Numbered from the stretch's first letter, positions 16,715 through 25,968 are shown. The stretch is 64,000 bases of DNA from CAIMFV01 sp040757715 (GCA_040757715.1 JBFLWS010000005.1:62001-126000); one strand, 5' to 3'. The notes: generated by a model from the sequence alone, not told the origin. Made by a program: numbers and translations.

Positions 16715-17131
16715 ATGACCCCGGAAGTTTCGGCGTTCGTGGCCGGTTTTCCCATCGCTCTCCTGCATGCAGGGGTGGCGATTGTCCTGGTCGCCCTCGG
16801 TGCGGCCATCCACGCCATGCTCTCGCCGGGCAAGGAGATCAGCCAGATCCGCGACGGCAATTCGGCCTCGGCCATGGCCTTCGCCGGGGTGATCTTCGGT
16901 CTCGCCCTCAGCCAGGCGCGCTCCTTGGCTGCCGCGCCGAGCCTGATCGAGATCGCCCTATGGGGCGGGGCGGTGTTGGCGGTGCAGCTGTTCCTGTTCT
17001 GGCTGGTGGAGCTGTTGCTCGCGGGGCTTGCGCAACGCGTGCGCGACGAGGCCGACCTGTCGGCGGCGGTGCTGCTGTCGGGGGCCAAGCTCGCCACGGC
17101 GGTGATCCTGGCCGCCGCCGTTTCCGGCTGA
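16715..17131 (+). CDS. DUF350 family membrane protein
   Basis: A 138-residue, four-helix inner-membrane protein of the DUF350 (YjfL-like) family: LHAGVAIVLVALGAAIHAMLSPGKEISQIRDGNSASAMAFAGVIFGLALSQARSL contains the typical loop with IRxGNxAAAxAxxGxxxG. The family function is unknown. Its stop is four bases from the start of a serine protease-like gene, so the two are probably one operon. Confidence 0.9.
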   Translation: MTPEVSAFVAGFPIALLHAGVAIVLVALGAAIHAMLSPGKEISQIRDGNSASAMAFAGVIFGLALSQARSLAAAPSLIEIALWGGAVLAVQLFLFWLVELLLAGLAQRVRDEADLSAAVLLSGAKLATAVILAAAVSG

Positions 17132-17134
17132 TCC

Positions 17135-17983
17135 ATGCAGTATCCGCGGCTCCCGGCCGGGCTGATCTACACCACGGTGGTGCTCGCCCTGGTGCTGGCC
17201 GCCGTGGGACGTCGCCAGCAGGCAAGCGCCCCGGCCGCTCCGCCGCCGCAGGAGCATGCGAACCTATTGCTGTCCGCCGTCACCGGGTTTGATCCGGCGC
17301 GGCTGATCCGCACCGGGGGCGAGGCGGCCGGCGGTCGGCTGGGCTCGGCCTTTTCGGTGTCCGAGACCGGCGTATGGCTCACCGCGCGCCACGTGGTGGA
17401 GGGCTGCGACAAGCTGGCGGTGATGGTGTCGCAGCATCAGGGGGTGGAGGCCAAGGTGCGCTGGATGGGCGCGGACGACATCGCCGTGCTGGCCACCGAG
17501 GGCGGCGCGCCGCCCCTGGCCCTGGCCCTCGACCAGGCCTCGCCGCCATCGGGCTTCCACGGCTTTCATCCCGGCTTTCCGGGCGGCCTCGCCGGCGAGC
17601 TCGCCACCCGATACCTCGGGCGTCAGACCACGCCCGTGTCCGCGGCCCTCGCGCGCAGTCATGGTGGCTATCGCGAGCCGGTGACCGTCTGGGCCGAGGC
17701 CGGCCGCACCGAGGAAATGAGCGATGACCTGGCCGGCCTCTCCGGCGCGCCGGTTCTTAATGATCGTGGCGAGGTGGTGGGCCTGACCATCGCCTTCGCC
17801 CCGCGCCGGGGCCACATCTACGCTCTGCCGCCGGAGACTCTCGCCGCCGCGCTGAAGGCCGCCAAGGTCGCGGTTCCCCACAACGGCGTGGGCGAGGCCA
17901 TCACTTTCGACGACTACGGCGAGGTGGCCGACTCCCTGCGGCGGGACTTTCGCGTGGCTGAGGTCCGTTGTCTGACGAATTAG
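17135..17983 (+). CDS. Trypsin-like serine protease domain protein
   Basis: A 282-residue protein with an N-terminal membrane anchor or signal (LPAGLIYTTVVLALVLAAVG) and a chymotrypsin-fold domain. The triad can be read as His in WLTARHVVEG, Asp in GADDIAVLAT and Ser in DDLAGLSGAPVLNDRG, so it looks catalytically competent. There is no PDZ domain, unlike DegP/HtrA. It probably acts in the periplasm. The substrate is unknown; the coupled DUF350 gene suggests an envelope role. Confidence 0.88.
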   Translation: MQYPRLPAGLIYTTVVLALVLAAVGRRQQASAPAAPPPQEHANLLLSAVTGFDPARLIRTGGEAAGGRLGSAFSVSETGVWLTARHVVEGCDKLAVMVSQHQGVEAKVRWMGADDIAVLATEGGAPPLALALDQASPPSGFHGFHPGFPGGLAGELATRYLGRQTTPVSAALARSHGGYREPVTVWAEAGRTEEMSDDLAGLSGAPVLNDRGEVVGLTIAFAPRRGHIYALPPETLAAALKAAKVAVPHNGVGEAITFDDYGEVADSLRRDFRVAEVRCLTN

Positions 17984-18119
17984 TCCGCCCGCCCCTTAAG
18001 GTTCTGTGCGGTCCCCCCTTTTCCCAGCAGAGCTTTCCGCTAATCTCAGCGCCCCTCAATGCGACCTGCGCCCGGCGGCTTTACGATTCGGCGGGCGGCG
18101 GGCATCCGGACGGTAGGAC

Positions 18120-19238
18120 ATGAAGCTCACGATCGAGCGCGCGGCGCTCCTCAAGGCGCTCGGACATGTGCAAAGCGTGGTGGAGCGCAGAAACACAATC
18201 CCCATCCTGTCCAATGTGCTGTTGTCGGCCGAGAAGGGCGCCCTGGCCTTCTCCGCCACCGACCTTGACATGGAGATCGTCGACGAGACCGCCGCCCAGA
18301 TCGGCGTCGCCGGTCAGATCACCGCCCCCGCCCACACCCTCTATGAGATCGTGCGCAAGCTGCCTGACGGGGCCGAGGTGGAGCTGAAGTTCTCCGGCGA
18401 TGATCCGCGCCTGGCCATTTCCGCCGGCCGCTCGCGTTTCAACCTGCCGGTGCTGCCGGCAGGGGACTTCCCGGTGATGTCTTCCGACGGGCTCTCCAGC
18501 CGCATCACCCTCGACGCGGACGCCCTGGCGCGGCTCATCGACAAGACCCGTTTCGCCATCTCCACCGAGGAGACGCGCTACTATCTCAACGGCCTCTATG
18601 TGCACACGGTGAACGAGGGCGGGGAGACCAAGCTGCGCGCCGTGGCCACCGACGGCCACCGCCTGGCCCTGGCCGAAATGCCGGCGCCGGAGGGCGCGCT
18701 CGGCTCGCCGGGCGTCATCGTGCCGCGCAAGACCATCCAGGAGGCTCGCCGGCTTCTCGAAGATGCCGGCGAACTGGTGGAGCTGCAGGTGTCGCCGGCC
18801 AAGGTGCGCTTCGAGTTCGGCCGCGCCGCCCTCACCTCCAAGGTCATCGACGGCGCCTTCCCCGACTATCCCCGGGTGATCCCGCGCGACAATCCGCGCC
18901 GGGTGCTCGTCGACACCAAGCTGTTCGAACAGGCGGTGGACCGCGTGGCCACCATCTCGGCGGAGAAGTCGCGCTCGGTGAAACTGGCGATCGAAAGCGG
19001 CCGCCTCACTCTCACCGTGCGCAACATGGAGGCCGGTCAGGCGGTGGAGGAGCTGGAGATCGACTACGAGGGCGACGCCTTCGAGATCGGCTTCAACGCC
19101 CGCTATCTGATGGACGTGTGCGGCCAGATGCAGGGCGAGACCATGGACCTGCGCTTCGCCGATCCCGCCTCGCCGACCCTGGTGCTCGACCCCACCGACA
19201 TCGGCGTGCAGTACGTGCTGATGCCGCTGCGGGTTTAA
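18120..19238 (+). CDS. dnaN: DNA polymerase III beta sliding clamp
   Basis: A 372-residue beta clamp with the three repeated clamp folds: MKLTIERAALLKALGHVQSVVERRNTIPILSNVLL at the N-terminus, RYYLNGLYVH with RAVATDGHRLAL in the second domain, and the C-terminal QYVLMPLRV, which is part of the partner-binding groove. Length equals that of the family. The dimeric ring tethers Pol III to DNA. It is not beside dnaA, recF or gyrB here, which is common in Caulobacterales. Confidence 0.98.
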   Translation: MKLTIERAALLKALGHVQSVVERRNTIPILSNVLLSAEKGALAFSATDLDMEIVDETAAQIGVAGQITAPAHTLYEIVRKLPDGAEVELKFSGDDPRLAISAGRSRFNLPVLPAGDFPVMSSDGLSSRITLDADALARLIDKTRFAISTEETRYYLNGLYVHTVNEGGETKLRAVATDGHRLALAEMPAPEGALGSPGVIVPRKTIQEARRLLEDAGELVELQVSPAKVRFEFGRAALTSKVIDGAFPDYPRVIPRDNPRRVLVDTKLFEQAVDRVATISAEKSRSVKLAIESGRLTLTVRNMEAGQAVEELEIDYEGDAFEIGFNARYLMDVCGQMQGETMDLRFADPASPTLVLDPTDIGVQYVLMPLRV

Positions 19239-19463
19239 AGCACGCTCGGAAATAGTTGCATCCGGCGTTCCAGTAAGAACGCGCTCCAACTTTGAGAAGT
19301 GGGGCCGCGCTAATCGGCTAGGTGTTCGGCCTAATCGCGTGCTCCTCTGGGGCCGGCGGCCGAAAGACTTCCTTTACCGCGCTCTGTAATCGTTCTGATG
19401 CGTTGTGCGCATTGGCGAGGCGCGCCCGCGTGAAAATGGGACATCGCCGCGGTCGAGGCGATC

Positions 19464-21281
19464 ATGCGTTTTGACGACCAGAAAATCTCCTTCAAGCTTG
19501 CCGCCGCCTTCACCCTGGTGGTGGCCGCTACGGTGGTTGCAGGCGCGGCGGCGGTGCTGACCTCGGCCAATCTTGATCGAGCTGCGAAGGCCGAGCGAAC
19601 CGCCGCCGAAATGCAGACCGCGGCGGCCGAGGCCATGACCGCGGCGGTGGAACAGACCAACAATCTGCGCGCCTATGTGATGACCAAGGCCCCGCGCAAT
19701 CTTGAAACCATCGCCGCCGCGAAGACCACCTTCGCCAAGCGCACGGGGCAAATCCGCGAGGCCCTGGCGGATCAGGCCGAGGTCCAGGCGGCTCTGCAGG
19801 GCTTCGTCGCCGCCCAGGCCGATTGGCGTGCGCGCATGCTGGAGCCCACCTTGGCCCTGATGGCGACGCCCGCCACCGAGGCCGAGGCCACGGCGGCCAT
19901 GTCGGCTAAGACGAACGGCGAGCTGATGCAGGTGATCCGCGCCCGCGCCAAGGTTCTGGGGGGCGGTCTCGACGCCATCAAGCAAAGGGCCGCCGCTGAA
20001 CGCGACGGCGCCATGGCGGCCCTGCGCTGGGCTGCAGGGCTGGGCGCTCTGGCCGCCGCAGTGCTGGCCACGGTCGCCGGGCTCCTCATCCATCGTGGCC
20101 TCGCCCGGCCCATCATCGGCTTGGCGAAGGTGATGGAGCGCCTCGCCCAAGGCGATCTGAATGTGACCGCGCCTGGGCTCGGCCGGCGCGACGAGGTGGG
20201 CGCCTTGGCCGCCGGCGTCGAGACCTTCAAGGCTGCGGCGCTGCATCAACGCCGTCTGGAGGGCGAGGCCGACGAGGTCCGCCAAGCGGCGCGCGAGGAG
20301 CGGATGCGGGGGGAGGCGGAGCGCGCCGAGGCCGCAGAAGCGCTCCGCCAGGTGGTGGCCTCCCTGGGAGGAGGGCTTGAGCGTTTGGCGGCTGGCGACA
20401 TGACCGCTCGCCTGGATATGGCTTTCGACCCTGCCTACGAGGCGCTGCGGCGCGACTTCAACACGGCCATGGTCCAATTGTCAGATGCGCTGTCCGCGGT
20501 GACCGACAATGTCGGCGCCATTCGGGGCGGCAGCGCCGATATCAGCCGCGCCGCCGACGACTTGTCGCGCCGCACGGAAAATCAGGCGGCCAGTCTTGGC
20601 GAAACGGCTTCGGCGCTGGAGGAGATCACCAAGACCGTGCGCCAGGCGGCGGACGGGGCGGCCGCGGCCAATGCGGCGGCGGCGCGCACGCGTCGCACCG
20701 CGGAAAACTCGGGCGAGGTCATGCAGTCCGCGGTGCGCGCCATGTCGGAAATTGAGCAGTCGGCGCGGCAGATCACCCGGATCATCGGCGTCATCGACGA
20801 GATCGCCTTCCAGACCAACCTCCTCGCCCTGAACGCGGGGGTGGAGGCGGCGCGCGCCGGCGACGCCGGTCGCGGCTTCGCCGTGGTGGCGCAAGAGGTG
20901 CGGGCCCTGGCCCAACGCTCCGCCGACGCGGCCAAGCAGATCAAGGGCCTGATCTTGGAGTCCAGCCGCCAGGTGGAGTCCGGCGTCGCCCTGGTGGGTC
21001 AGACCGGCGAGGCCCTGCACGAGATCGTGGCCCAGGTGGCGGACATCGCCAATGCTGTGGCCACCATCGCCAGTTCCGCCACCGAGCAGGCGAGCAGCCT
21101 CGCCGAGGTGAACGCCGCCCTCGGTCAGATGGACCAGGTGACCCAGGAGAATGCGGCCATGGTCGACAAGGCCGCCGCCGCCAGCCGCGAGTTGACCGAG
21201 GACGCTGAACTGCTGGATCAGCGGGTGCGACGGTTCCGCCTGGCGGATTCTACATCAACGCGGCTGCGCGCGGCGTCGTAA
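19464..21281 (+). CDS. Methyl-accepting chemotaxis protein
   Basis: A 605-residue receptor. One N-terminal helix (ISFKLAAAFTLVVAATVVAGAAA) precedes a helical sensor region (about 35-185), and a second helix (ALRWAAGLGALAAAVLATVAGLLI) leads into a HAMP domain (HRGLARPIIGLAKVMERLAQGDL). A second HAMP-like segment (LASLGGGLERLAAGDMTARL region) follows, then the signalling domain with the tip motif IDEIAFQTNLLALNAGVEAARAGDAGRGFAVVAQEVRALA. The C-terminus lacks an NWETF-type CheR tether. It relays a small-molecule or redox signal to CheA; the ligand is unknown. Confidence 0.95.
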   Translation: MRFDDQKISFKLAAAFTLVVAATVVAGAAAVLTSANLDRAAKAERTAAEMQTAAAEAMTAAVEQTNNLRAYVMTKAPRNLETIAAAKTTFAKRTGQIREALADQAEVQAALQGFVAAQADWRARMLEPTLALMATPATEAEATAAMSAKTNGELMQVIRARAKVLGGGLDAIKQRAAAERDGAMAALRWAAGLGALAAAVLATVAGLLIHRGLARPIIGLAKVMERLAQGDLNVTAPGLGRRDEVGALAAGVETFKAAALHQRRLEGEADEVRQAAREERMRGEAERAEAAEALRQVVASLGGGLERLAAGDMTARLDMAFDPAYEALRRDFNTAMVQLSDALSAVTDNVGAIRGGSADISRAADDLSRRTENQAASLGETASALEEITKTVRQAADGAAAANAAAARTRRTAENSGEVMQSAVRAMSEIEQSARQITRIIGVIDEIAFQTNLLALNAGVEAARAGDAGRGFAVVAQEVRALAQRSADAAKQIKGLILESSRQVESGVALVGQTGEALHEIVAQVADIANAVATIASSATEQASSLAEVNAALGQMDQVTQENAAMVDKAAAASRELTEDAELLDQRVRRFRLADSTSTRLRAAS

Positions 21282-21347
21282 GACGCGGCCACGGCAGCGG
21301 CCGCCAAACTGAGCTTCGACTTCGACTCCACCGCCCGATGAGCGCTT

Positions 21348-21366
21348 CCCAACCGCTTGGGTTTTT
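21348..21366 (+). terminator. Rho-independent terminator after the chemotaxis gene
   Basis: CCCAA-CCGC-TTGGG followed immediately by TTTTT, 67 bases after the stop of the chemoreceptor gene. Short stem but the U-tract is clear in this GC-rich context. Confidence 0.7.
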
Positions 21367-21379
21367 GCTATGATCACCC

Positions 21380-21627
21380 ATGCCTGCGGTTCTGCGCTTC
21401 GACGGCCTGCGCGTGGTGATCTATCCCAACGACCATAGGCCGGCCCATGTGCATGTCCGGGGGCGGGCAGGGAGGCGGTGTTCATCCTCCACTGTCCCTC
21501 AGGACCGCCGACCTTGCAGGGCGGCTTTGGCTTCAGCACGGCCGAGTTGAACCGCATCCTGGAGACGTTGGCCGCCCATCTCGCGGCGCTATGTGATGGA
21601 TGGGAGCTTATTCATGGCAATCACTGA
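21380..21627 (+). pseudogene. DUF4160 gene with a frameshift
   Basis: The first frame encodes MPAVLRFDGLRVVIYPNDHRPAHVHV, the canonical DUF4160 N-terminus. The second half, EAVFILHCPSGPPTLQGGF and AELNRILETLAAHLAALCDGWELIHG, lies in the -1 frame from about 21472. The shift falls in a G-rich stretch (21458-21472), where one missing G would restore a single 82-codon gene. It may be a true inactivation, a phase-variable tract or a sequencing error. The intact DUF2442 gene overlaps its 3' end by 14 bases, the usual partner arrangement. Confidence 0.8.
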
Positions 21628-22030
21628 CGCAGACCGCATCGCGGCCGAAGCGCAGCTTCAGGAGGACCTGAAGGGTCTGCCGAAGGCCATCTCGGCGTGC
21701 TACGACCGGCGCGTGGCGCGGGTGGTGGTGGGCCTGGACACCGGGCTCGAGCTGGCCTTCCCGCCGCGCCTGGCCGAAGGGCTGGCGGAGGCGACGCCAG
21801 CGCAGTTGTCGGTGATCGAGATCAGCGCCCTAGGCGATGGGCTGCACTGGCCCCTGCTCGACGCGGACCTCTATGTGCCCGGGCTGTTGCGCGGCGTGTT
21901 CGGTTCCCAGCGCTGGATGGCGCGTCTGCTCGGCGCGGCCGGCGGTCGTGCGCGCACGGCGGCGAAGAGCCGCGCCGCGCGGGAGAACGGTCGCAAGGGC
22001 GGTCGGCCGAAGAAGCTGGCCTCGGGTTAG
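21614..22030 (+). CDS. DUF2442 domain protein
   Basis: A 138-residue protein starting at ATG 21614 (MAITDADRIAAEAQ). The DUF2442 core is at about 20-100: ISACYDRRVARVVVGLDTGLELAFPPRLAEGLAEATPAQLSVIEISALGDGLHWPLLDADLYVPGLL. The C-terminus is basic (RKGGRPKK), resembling an AT-hook and suggesting DNA binding. DUF4160-DUF2442 neighbours recur in bacteria and have a toxin-antitoxin-like layout, but no activity is established to my knowledge. The partner gene here is frameshifted. Confidence 0.87.
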   Translation: MAITDADRIAAEAQLQEDLKGLPKAISACYDRRVARVVVGLDTGLELAFPPRLAEGLAEATPAQLSVIEISALGDGLHWPLLDADLYVPGLLRGVFGSQRWMARLLGAAGGRARTAAKSRAARENGRKGGRPKKLASG

Positions 22031-22052
22031 AAATTAACGGCGGAAATGCCGC

Positions 22053-22895
22053 TCAGGCCGGCGTCTGCGCCGCCTCCAGGCTCGGCACGGTCTGGCTGAG
22101 GCGTCCGCCCAGGCGAATCGGTTCGATGCGCCGGGCGAGGCCGGTCTTGGGGTCGGTCTCCACGAACACCCCGCATACAGTGGCCGGGCCGGACGCCGGG
22201 ACCAGCCGCGCCCCTGGCAGGCGGGTGGAAAAGCGGCGCACCGCGTCCTCCTTCACCATGCCGATGACGCTGTCATAGTCGGCGCAGGCGCCGGCGTCAG
22301 TTTGATAGGCGGTGCCGCTGGGCAGCACCTGGGCGTCGGCGGTGGGGATGTGGGTGTGGGTGCCCACCACGAGGCTCGCCCGCCCGTCGCAGAAGTGGCC
22401 CATGCCCATCTTCTCGGAGGTGGCCTCGCAGTGCATGTCCACGATCACCGCATCGCAGCCGACGCCGAGGGGGCAGGCCTCCAGGGCCTGATCCACCGCC
22501 GAGAACGGATCATCGAGGGCGTCCATGTGCACGCGGCCGAGCGCATTGATCACCAGCACCCGCTCGCCTGACGGGGTGTCGAAGGCCCAGGCGCCGCGGC
22601 CGGGGGCGTGGGACAGGCGCGGATAGTTGATGGGCCGGATCAGCCGCGGCTCGCGCTCGATGAACACCATGGCCTCGCGCTGATCCCAGGCGTGATTGCC
22701 AAGGGTCAGGCAGTCGATCCCCATGTCGAACAGGTCGTTGGCGGTCTTTTCGGTAATGCCATAGCCCGCGGCGGCGTTCTCCGCATTGGCGGCGACGAAG
22801 TCGAGGGCCAGGCGGCGGCGCAGGGCGGGCAGGTGGGTGGCGAGCGCCTCGCGGCCGGGGCGGCCGATAATGTCGCCGAAGAAGGCTAGTCTCAT
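22053..22895 (-). CDS. ymdB: YmdB/TIGR00282-type metallophosphoesterase
   Basis: A 280-residue calcineurin-like phosphodiesterase. The N-terminus MRLAFFGDIIGRPGREAL holds the first metal-binding Asp, NAENAAAGYGIT and TLGNHAWD hold the central Asn/His ligands, and VDMHCEATSEKMGMGHFCDGRASLVVGTHTHIPTAD supplies the C-terminal His ligands. B. subtilis YmdB hydrolyses cyclic nucleotides. The start overlaps fau by 4 bases, so the two are co-translated. Confidence 0.95.
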   Translation of the reverse strand: MRLAFFGDIIGRPGREALATHLPALRRRLALDFVAANAENAAAGYGITEKTANDLFDMGIDCLTLGNHAWDQREAMVFIEREPRLIRPINYPRLSHAPGRGAWAFDTPSGERVLVINALGRVHMDALDDPFSAVDQALEACPLGVGCDAVIVDMHCEATSEKMGMGHFCDGRASLVVGTHTHIPTADAQVLPSGTAYQTDAGACADYDSVIGMVKEDAVRRFSTRLPGARLVPASGPATVCGVFVETDPKTGLARRIEPIRLGGRLSQTVPSLEAAQTPA

Positions 22896-23461
22896 GAAAA
22901 GGCTCTATAGCCGGTCTCGGTGAGAATCCCATCCAATCGTTGATCAAGGTCGTCAGCAGGCAGGGCCTCAACCTCCTGCTCGGCGAAGGCGAGGCCGATG
23001 GCGATGATCGGGCCCTCCAGACGCAGCTGGTGCAGGGTGCGGTCATAATAGCCGCCGCCTTGGCCGAGCCGGTGACCCTGGGCGTCGAAGGCGAGCAGGG
23101 GGCAGACCACGAGGTCTGGCCGGGTCTCCGGCGAGCGGGGATCGGGGGCGCGCACGCCCAGCGCATCGGGGACGAAGACGGTGTGGGCGCTCCAGCTGCG
23201 GAAGATCAGCGGCGCGTTCAGCTTCTCCACCACGGGAAGACATATCCCCATCTTGTGCGCGCGCAGGCGTTCGGCCAGCGGTCCGGGGTCCATCTCGCCG
23301 CCCAGGGGATGATAGAGCGCCGCGCAATGGCCGGGCCGCACCAGGGCGTCCGGGAAGGCGTCGGCGGCCAGGGCGGGGGCGTCGGGATGAAGCCGCGCCA
23401 GTTCGCGACGCCTCACCCGCCAGAACCGGCGCAGCTCGGACTTGAGGTCGCCTGGGGTCAT
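22892..23461 (-). CDS. fau: 5-formyltetrahydrofolate cyclo-ligase
   Basis: A 189-residue MTHFS enzyme that uses ATP to convert 5-formyl-THF to 5,10-methenyl-THF. It shows the N-terminal LKSELRRFWRVRRRELA helix, the ALYHPLGGEMDPGPLAERL segment and the phosphate-binding VCPLLAFDAQGHRLGQGGGYYDRTL. The gene sits directly downstream of the predicted 6S RNA on the same strand, an association (ssrS-ygfA) long known across proteobacteria. Confidence 0.95.
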   Translation of the reverse strand: MTPGDLKSELRRFWRVRRRELARLHPDAPALAADAFPDALVRPGHCAALYHPLGGEMDPGPLAERLRAHKMGICLPVVEKLNAPLIFRSWSAHTVFVPDALGVRAPDPRSPETRPDLVVCPLLAFDAQGHRLGQGGGYYDRTLHQLRLEGPIIAIGLAFAEQEVEALPADDLDQRLDGILTETGYRAFS

Positions 23462-23504
23462 GAACGCACCCGCCTTGGCGCGAGGAAGGGTGGCGGCGCC
23501 GCGA

Positions 23505-23645
23505 AGAGCCGTGGAGGCGTTTCAATCCCCTCGGACCTGGAAGCCAGGTGGGCGCCGTGTATCCAGGTCCACGGACCTGGGCAGGGACAGCTCCCGCGTG
23601 AGGTGATTAAGGTCCCCGGGATTAGATACCTCCGACGCGAGCCGC
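23505..23645 (-). ncRNA. ssrS: 6S RNA (SsrS)
   Basis: The minus strand directly upstream of fau folds as a long rod. GGAGG (23633-23629) pairs with CCTCC (23517-23513), AATCC pairs with GGATT, and GGACC pairs with GGTCC, closing the ends with small internal loops. Near the 3' half a hairpin CCAGGTCC/GGACCTGG is followed by ATACACGG, the same order as in the E. coli 3' arm (hairpin then GUUACAGCC). Its position before fau is the classical one. 6S RNA mimics an open promoter and sequesters housekeeping RNA polymerase. Ends are approximate. Confidence 0.75.
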
Positions 23646-23774
23646 AGCAAGACCCGCCGCTTATCAAGGTAGGGCCAGAGGCGAGGGCGCGCAAGGCGAG
23701 GCGGCCTCTTGCCTTCCCTTGGGGCGCCGCCGCACTGTGCGCGGGACAAGATCCAGAGCCCGGGAGGCCCGCCC

Positions 23775-24659
23775 ATGAGCGCCGAATTCGAGACCCTGCA
23801 ATATACCGTGGAAGACGGCGTGGCGACCATCACTCTGCACCGTCCGGGCAAGATGAACGCCTTCACCACCCGCATGATGCTCGACCTCACCGCCGCCTTT
23901 GACGCTGTCGACGCCGACGACGCGGTGGGCGCGGTGATCCTCACCGGCTCGGGCCGGGCCTTCTGCGCCGGGGCGGACCTGAGCCAGGCCGGCGGCGGCA
24001 CCTTCGACTACAAGAGCCGCGGCGACGCGGCGCGGGACGAGACGGTGGTCAACGGCGTCTATCGCGACGGCGGCGGGCGGGTGGTGCTGCGCATCTTCGA
24101 TTGCCTGAAGCCGGTGATCTGCGCGGTGAACGGGGCAGCGGTGGGCATTGGCGTCACCATGCAGCTGCCGGCGGACGTGCGCATCTGCTCCACCCACGCC
24201 AAGTTCGGCTTCGTGTTCAATCGCCGCGGCATCACGCCGGAGGCGTGCTCCTCCTGGTTCCTGCCGCGCCTGGTGGGTATCTCCACCGCGCTGCAGTGGT
24301 GCTATTCCGGCAAGCTGATCGCGCCGGAGGAGGCGCTGGCCAAGGGGTTGGTGCAGTCGGTGCACGCCCCCGAGGAGCTGCTGCCCGCCGCCCGCGCCCT
24401 CGCCAAGGAGATGATAGCCGACACCGCCCCGGTGTCGCGCGCCCTCACCCGGCAGATGATGTGGCGCATGCTGGGCGCCTCGCACCCCATGGAGGCGCAC
24501 AAGGTGGACAGCCGCGCCATCATGTCGCGCGGGGCCTCCAAGGACGCGCAGGAAGGCGTGTCGAGCTTCCTTGAAAAGCGCCCGGCGCAGTTCCCCAATA
24601 CGGTGTCGAGCGACCTGCCCGACGTCTGGGCCAACTGGACCCGGCCCGAATTTGAGTAG
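23775..24659 (+). CDS. Enoyl-CoA hydratase/isomerase family protein
   Basis: A 294-residue crotonase-fold enzyme. The start at 23775 follows GGGAGG. Visible are the CoA-binding ITLHRPGKMNAFTTRMM, the oxyanion-hole segments RAFCAGADLS and VNGAAVGIGVTMQLPADVRIC, and FGFVFNRRGITPEACSSWFLPRLVG carrying the catalytic Glu of the RGI(T)PE motif. Family members hydrate enoyl-CoA in fatty-acid degradation; the exact substrate is not readable. It is transcribed away from the 6S RNA. Confidence 0.93.
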   Translation: MSAEFETLQYTVEDGVATITLHRPGKMNAFTTRMMLDLTAAFDAVDADDAVGAVILTGSGRAFCAGADLSQAGGGTFDYKSRGDAARDETVVNGVYRDGGGRVVLRIFDCLKPVICAVNGAAVGIGVTMQLPADVRICSTHAKFGFVFNRRGITPEACSSWFLPRLVGISTALQWCYSGKLIAPEEALAKGLVQSVHAPEELLPAARALAKEMIADTAPVSRALTRQMMWRMLGASHPMEAHKVDSRAIMSRGASKDAQEGVSSFLEKRPAQFPNTVSSDLPDVWANWTRPEFE

Positions 24660-24747
24660 GGCGGGGTGGGCGGCGCACACCGCCGGTTAACCGAAAGGCG
24701 AGAAAGTCGGGAATTCCACCGGAACAAGCGTTCCGGAGTGTAGAGCC

Positions 24748-25968
24748 ATGACCGATCTCGCCCGCGAAGACCTGAGCCTCGACGAACTGGCGACGCCAAA
24801 GGCGGGCCGGGCGCGCACGGCGCTGATCAAGCGTCTCACCGATGTGGTCTGTCTGCCGTCGAGCCGGGTGAACGCTCATGAGCGGGCCATGACCGCGGAC
24901 CTCCTGGTGGAGATGCTGCGCGAGGCCCAGCCCGCCGAGCGGGCTCGGGTGGCGCGGCGCCTCTGCGCCTTGAGCGACATTCCCAACGTGCTGGCGCGTT
25001 TGCTCCTGCGCGACGGCATCGAAATCGCCCGCCCCCTGATCGAGGAGGCGACGCTGTCGGATGCGGACCTGCTCGGCTGTATTCGCGAAGGCGGTCCCGA
25101 TCACCGCAAGCTGGTGGCGCGTCGGCGCGAAGTGTCCGAAGTGGTGAGCGAGGTCCTGGTGGATCTCGGCCCGCTCACCGTGGTGGAGCAGCTGCTGAAG
25201 AACGCCGGGGCGAGACTGTCGCAGACGGCGCTGGAGGCGGCGGTGGCCGCCTCGCGCAGCCACGCCCCCCTGACCGCGCTGCTGTTGAAGCGTCCGGAGC
25301 TGCGCCCGAGCCAGGCCTATGTGATGTTCTGGTGGGCCGAGCCCGAGGAAAGGCGCCAGGTGCTGACCCGCTTCGCGGTCAGCCGGGAAGTGTTGCAGGA
25401 CGCCGCCGGCGACGTCTTCCCCATGGCCGCCGCCGAAGGCTGGTCCGATCCCCTGGTGCGCAAGGCCCTGCAATTCATCGAGCGTCGCCAGCGCAACCGC
25501 TCCGCTGTGGCCAAGAGCCCCTTCGCCAGCTTGGACGAGGCGGTGGCGGCGGCCGAGGGCGGCATGACGCGACAGGTGGCGCAGGAGATCGCCTATCTCG
25601 CCGGTCTGAAACCCACCACGGCCGCAAAGATCTTCACCGATCCCTATGGCGAGCCGCTGGCGGTGATGGCCAAGGCCGCGGGGCTGCCTCGGGAAAGCCT
25701 GGTGCGGCTGTGGCGTGCGCTGCGGCGACCCGAGACCGACTCCTCCGGCGCCATGGCGCCCGGCCTGGAGAGCGCGATGATCACCTTCGATTCCATGGCG
25801 GTGGACCGCGCCCAGACCGTGTTGCGCTACTGGAATTGGGCGCTCTCGTCGGCGTTGACGCCCACTTTGATTCGCGCATTGCGTGCGGGCGACGATGCGG
25901 AATTTGACGAATTCTCGGTGCCGCAGCGCGCGGCCATGCTGGCTTTGGGTCGTGATTTTCGCCGCTAG
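24748..25968 (+). CDS. DUF2336 domain protein
   Basis: A 406-residue alpha-helical protein of the DUF2336 family, which is largely restricted to Alphaproteobacteria. The N-terminal part LADVVCLPSSRVNAHERAMTADLLVEMLREAQPAERARVARRLCAL and LIEEATLSDADLLGCIREGGPDHRKLVARRREVSEVVSEVLVDLG are typical. The repeated helical hairpins suggest a HEAT-like scaffold. In some species DUF2336 proteins are linked to two-component and cell-cycle control. The gene stands alone. Confidence 0.88.
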   Translation: MTDLAREDLSLDELATPKAGRARTALIKRLTDVVCLPSSRVNAHERAMTADLLVEMLREAQPAERARVARRLCALSDIPNVLARLLLRDGIEIARPLIEEATLSDADLLGCIREGGPDHRKLVARRREVSEVVSEVLVDLGPLTVVEQLLKNAGARLSQTALEAAVAASRSHAPLTALLLKRPELRPSQAYVMFWWAEPEERRQVLTRFAVSREVLQDAAGDVFPMAAAEGWSDPLVRKALQFIERRQRNRSAVAKSPFASLDEAVAAAEGGMTRQVAQEIAYLAGLKPTTAAKIFTDPYGEPLAVMAKAAGLPRESLVRLWRALRRPETDSSGAMAPGLESAMITFDSMAVDRAQTVLRYWNWALSSALTPTLIRALRAGDDAEFDEFSVPQRAAMLALGRDFRR

